From an uncultured Clostridia bacterium (GTDB lineage: Bacteria > Bacillota_A > Clostridia > TANB77 > CAG-508), in assembly GCA_947625985.1 (NCBI GenBank), contig CANQQF010000010.1:1-59666 (forward strand): 59,666 bases of DNA. The letters run 5' to 3'. The translations under genes were made by a program, and so were the position numbers. The notes beneath the pieces are model-generated. The model made no database searches and was not told where the DNA came from. It saw nothing but the letters and a program-made list of their open reading frames with translations. The stretch's first letter is position 1. Every line of letters starts with the position of its first letter. Below are positions 58,520-59,666 of this stretch, in pieces.

Positions 58520-59232
58520 TGCCAAATGTAAAAATAAAAGGAGTAATTTTAGCAGAAAATAATTTAGGTGATTTTGATAAAATGCTAACAATGTTAACAC
58601 CAAATTTGGGAAAAATTTCTTGTGTTGCAAAAGGTGCACGACGTCCTAAAAGTGCACTTTTAGCAGGAACACAGTTATTTAGTTTTGGTGAATATTTAAT
58701 GTTTAAAGGAACCAATACATATCACATTAATTCTTGTGAATTAATTGAAGTCTTTTATAACTTAAGATGTGATTTGGACAAATTAGATTATGCAATGAAA
58801 ATTAATAAAATAGTTCAAAATGTAACAACAGAAAATCAAAATTGTTATAGGATTTTGCAATTATACTTAAATACATTATATACGATATCAGAAACAGACA
58901 TGGATTTAGATTTAGTATTAAGTATTTTTAAATTAAGGTTAGCATCAATTATAGGATTTACTCCAAGAATAAATGAATGCGTAAATTGTCAAGAAAAAGA
59001 AGAAAAGAAAATAACATATTTTAGTATAAAAGATAATGGTCTTAAGTGTGAAGTATGTGGAAAACAAGACAAATCAGCAATTTATATAAGTGAAGGAACA
59101 CTAAAAGCAATAAAATATACAATAATGGCACCGCCTAAAAAATTATATTCATTTAAGTTAAAAGATGAAGCTTTAAGAGAATTTAAACTTGTTGTTAAAA
59201 TATTTTTTAATGAGCGTGTAGAGAATATATAA
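58519..59232 (+). CDS. recO: DNA repair protein RecO
   Basis: RecO loads RecA on SSB-coated DNA and anneals strands. The 237-residue protein has the N-terminal OB fold (IKGVILAENNLGDFDKMLTM, then ISCVAKGARRPKSALLAG), a helical domain, and a zinc finger (CVNCQEKEE ... LKCEVCGKQD) with four cysteines. The start is GTG overlapping the upstream stop, with GGGAG 9 nt before. Order era-yqzL-recO is usual. Confidence 0.94.
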   Translation: MPNVKIKGVILAENNLGDFDKMLTMLTPNLGKISCVAKGARRPKSALLAGTQLFSFGEYLMFKGTNTYHINSCELIEVFYNLRCDLDKLDYAMKINKIVQNVTTENQNCYRILQLYLNTLYTISETDMDLDLVLSIFKLRLASIIGFTPRINECVNCQEKEEKKITYFSIKDNGLKCEVCGKQDKSAIYISEGTLKAIKYTIMAPPKKLYSFKLKDEALREFKLVVKIFFNERVENI

Positions 59233-59268
59233 TATAAGAAGGATGTAAAATAAAGGAGAGTGATTTAA

Positions 59269-59666
59269 ATGATTAAAGTAGGAGTTATTTATGGAGGTAT
59301 TTCAACAGAAAACGAAGTGTCTCAGATGTCTGCAAAATCAGTAATAAACAACTTGAATAAAGAAAAGTATGAGATTAAAAAAATTTACATAGATAAAGAT
59401 GGAAAATGGTATAATGATAACAAAGAAAAAAGAGAAGAAATACATAGCATAGTAAAAACACTTAAAGAATTTGATGTAGTATTTCCAGTGTTACATGGAA
59501 AAGGTGGAGAAGATGGAACAATTCAAGGATTGTTTGAAATGTTTAATATTCCGTATGTAGGATGTGGTGTTCTGGCATCAAGTGTTGGAATGGATAAAGT
59601 ATATACAAAGATAGTATTTGAAAAAGCAGGATTAAATCAGACACCATATGTATATATAAAAGCAAT
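59269..59666 (+). CDS. ddl: D-alanine-D-alanine ligase (5' part, cut by the window end)
   Basis: The visible 132 codons begin MIKVGVIYGGISTENEVSQM and include VVFPVLHGKGGEDGTIQGLF and YVGCGVLASSVGMDKVYTK, the N-terminal and substrate-binding parts of the Ddl ATP-grasp ligase that makes D-Ala-D-Ala for peptidoglycan. AAAGGAG precedes the ATG. The gene continues past 59666, so the ATP-binding half is not seen. Confidence 0.94.
   Translation, partial: MIKVGVIYGGISTENEVSQMSAKSVINNLNKEKYEIKKIYIDKDGKWYNDNKEKREEIHSIVKTLKEFDVVFPVLHGKGGEDGTIQGLFEMFNIPYVGCGVLASSVGMDKVYTKIVFEKAGLNQTPYVYIKA

Overview
The window is AT-rich (by eye well under one third G+C) and comes from an endospore-forming member of the Clostridia (Bacillota). 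Sporulation genes run through it: dipicolinate synthase subunit A (dpaA), the cotJA-cotJB-cotJC coat operon, the spore protease gpr, a YtxC-family gene and a divergent Spo0A-like response regulator. Purine-rich Shine-Dalgarno sites, TTGACA/TATAAT-type promoters and T-tailed hairpin terminators are all typical of the group. No rRNA, tRNA, insertion sequence, prophage or CRISPR array was seen. Genus cannot be set from what is visible.

Layout. 1-5.8 kb: a Ser/Thr-rich surface protein, a membrane-anchored TPR protein, dpaA, uppP, a small orphan and cotJABC. 5.8-14 kb: a large membrane alpha-2-macroglobulin-like protein broken by a single-base frameshift, then a two-gene unit encoding an adenosine-deaminase/SLOG-like fusion and a small partner. 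14-17.4 kb: an AbrB-like regulator with a zinc knuckle, an XRE regulator, and a signalling locus made of a Spo0A-like response regulator, an isolated 16-codon ORF between two terminators, and an AgrC-type histidine kinase. 17.4-25.8 kb: a basic orphan protein, DedA, cytoplasmic alpha-amylase, two paralogous acidic orphans, dnaE and a coiled-coil orphan. 25.8-33.5 kb: mgtA, an M14 carboxypeptidase/ATP-grasp/NUDIX operon, an orphan and class III fbp. 33.5-40.4 kb: a housekeeping run (Asp23, amaP, DUF2273, nusB, xseA, orphan, xseB, DUF212, fhs) and gpr. 40.4-48.7 kb: a GT-C-like membrane protein, a GNAT-like protein, ytxC, and a storage-glucan cluster (GH57 branching enzyme, DUF4912 protein, divergent GT4 synthase). 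48.7-57.2 kb: NUDIX, folC, hpt, a terminator-bearing leader RNA followed by a kinase-like protein, a GNAT-GNAT-DUF402 fusion and another GNAT, then a 44-codon ORF and two tandem HExxH metallopeptidase-like paralogs. 57.3 kb to the end: era, a YqzL-like gene, recO and the 5' part of a D-Ala-D-Ala ligase gene.

How the genes work together. Most operons are ordinary Clostridia core functions in their usual order (asp23/amaP/nusB/xseAB; era/yqzL/recO). Four accessory loci look most worth following up: (1) the macroglobulin with eight predicted membrane helices placed where the bait region should be; (2) the deaminase-SLOG fusion with its small overlapping partner; (3) the regulator / tiny ORF / kinase locus, which resembles a peptide-signalling module; and (4) the attenuator-like leader, GNAT/DUF402 and tandem metalloprotease stretch. 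Several small minus-strand orphans also share a TTATGTWAACAT-like element inside or next to their promoters, suggesting a common regulator. All functional statements are from reading sequence motifs; no database search was run.
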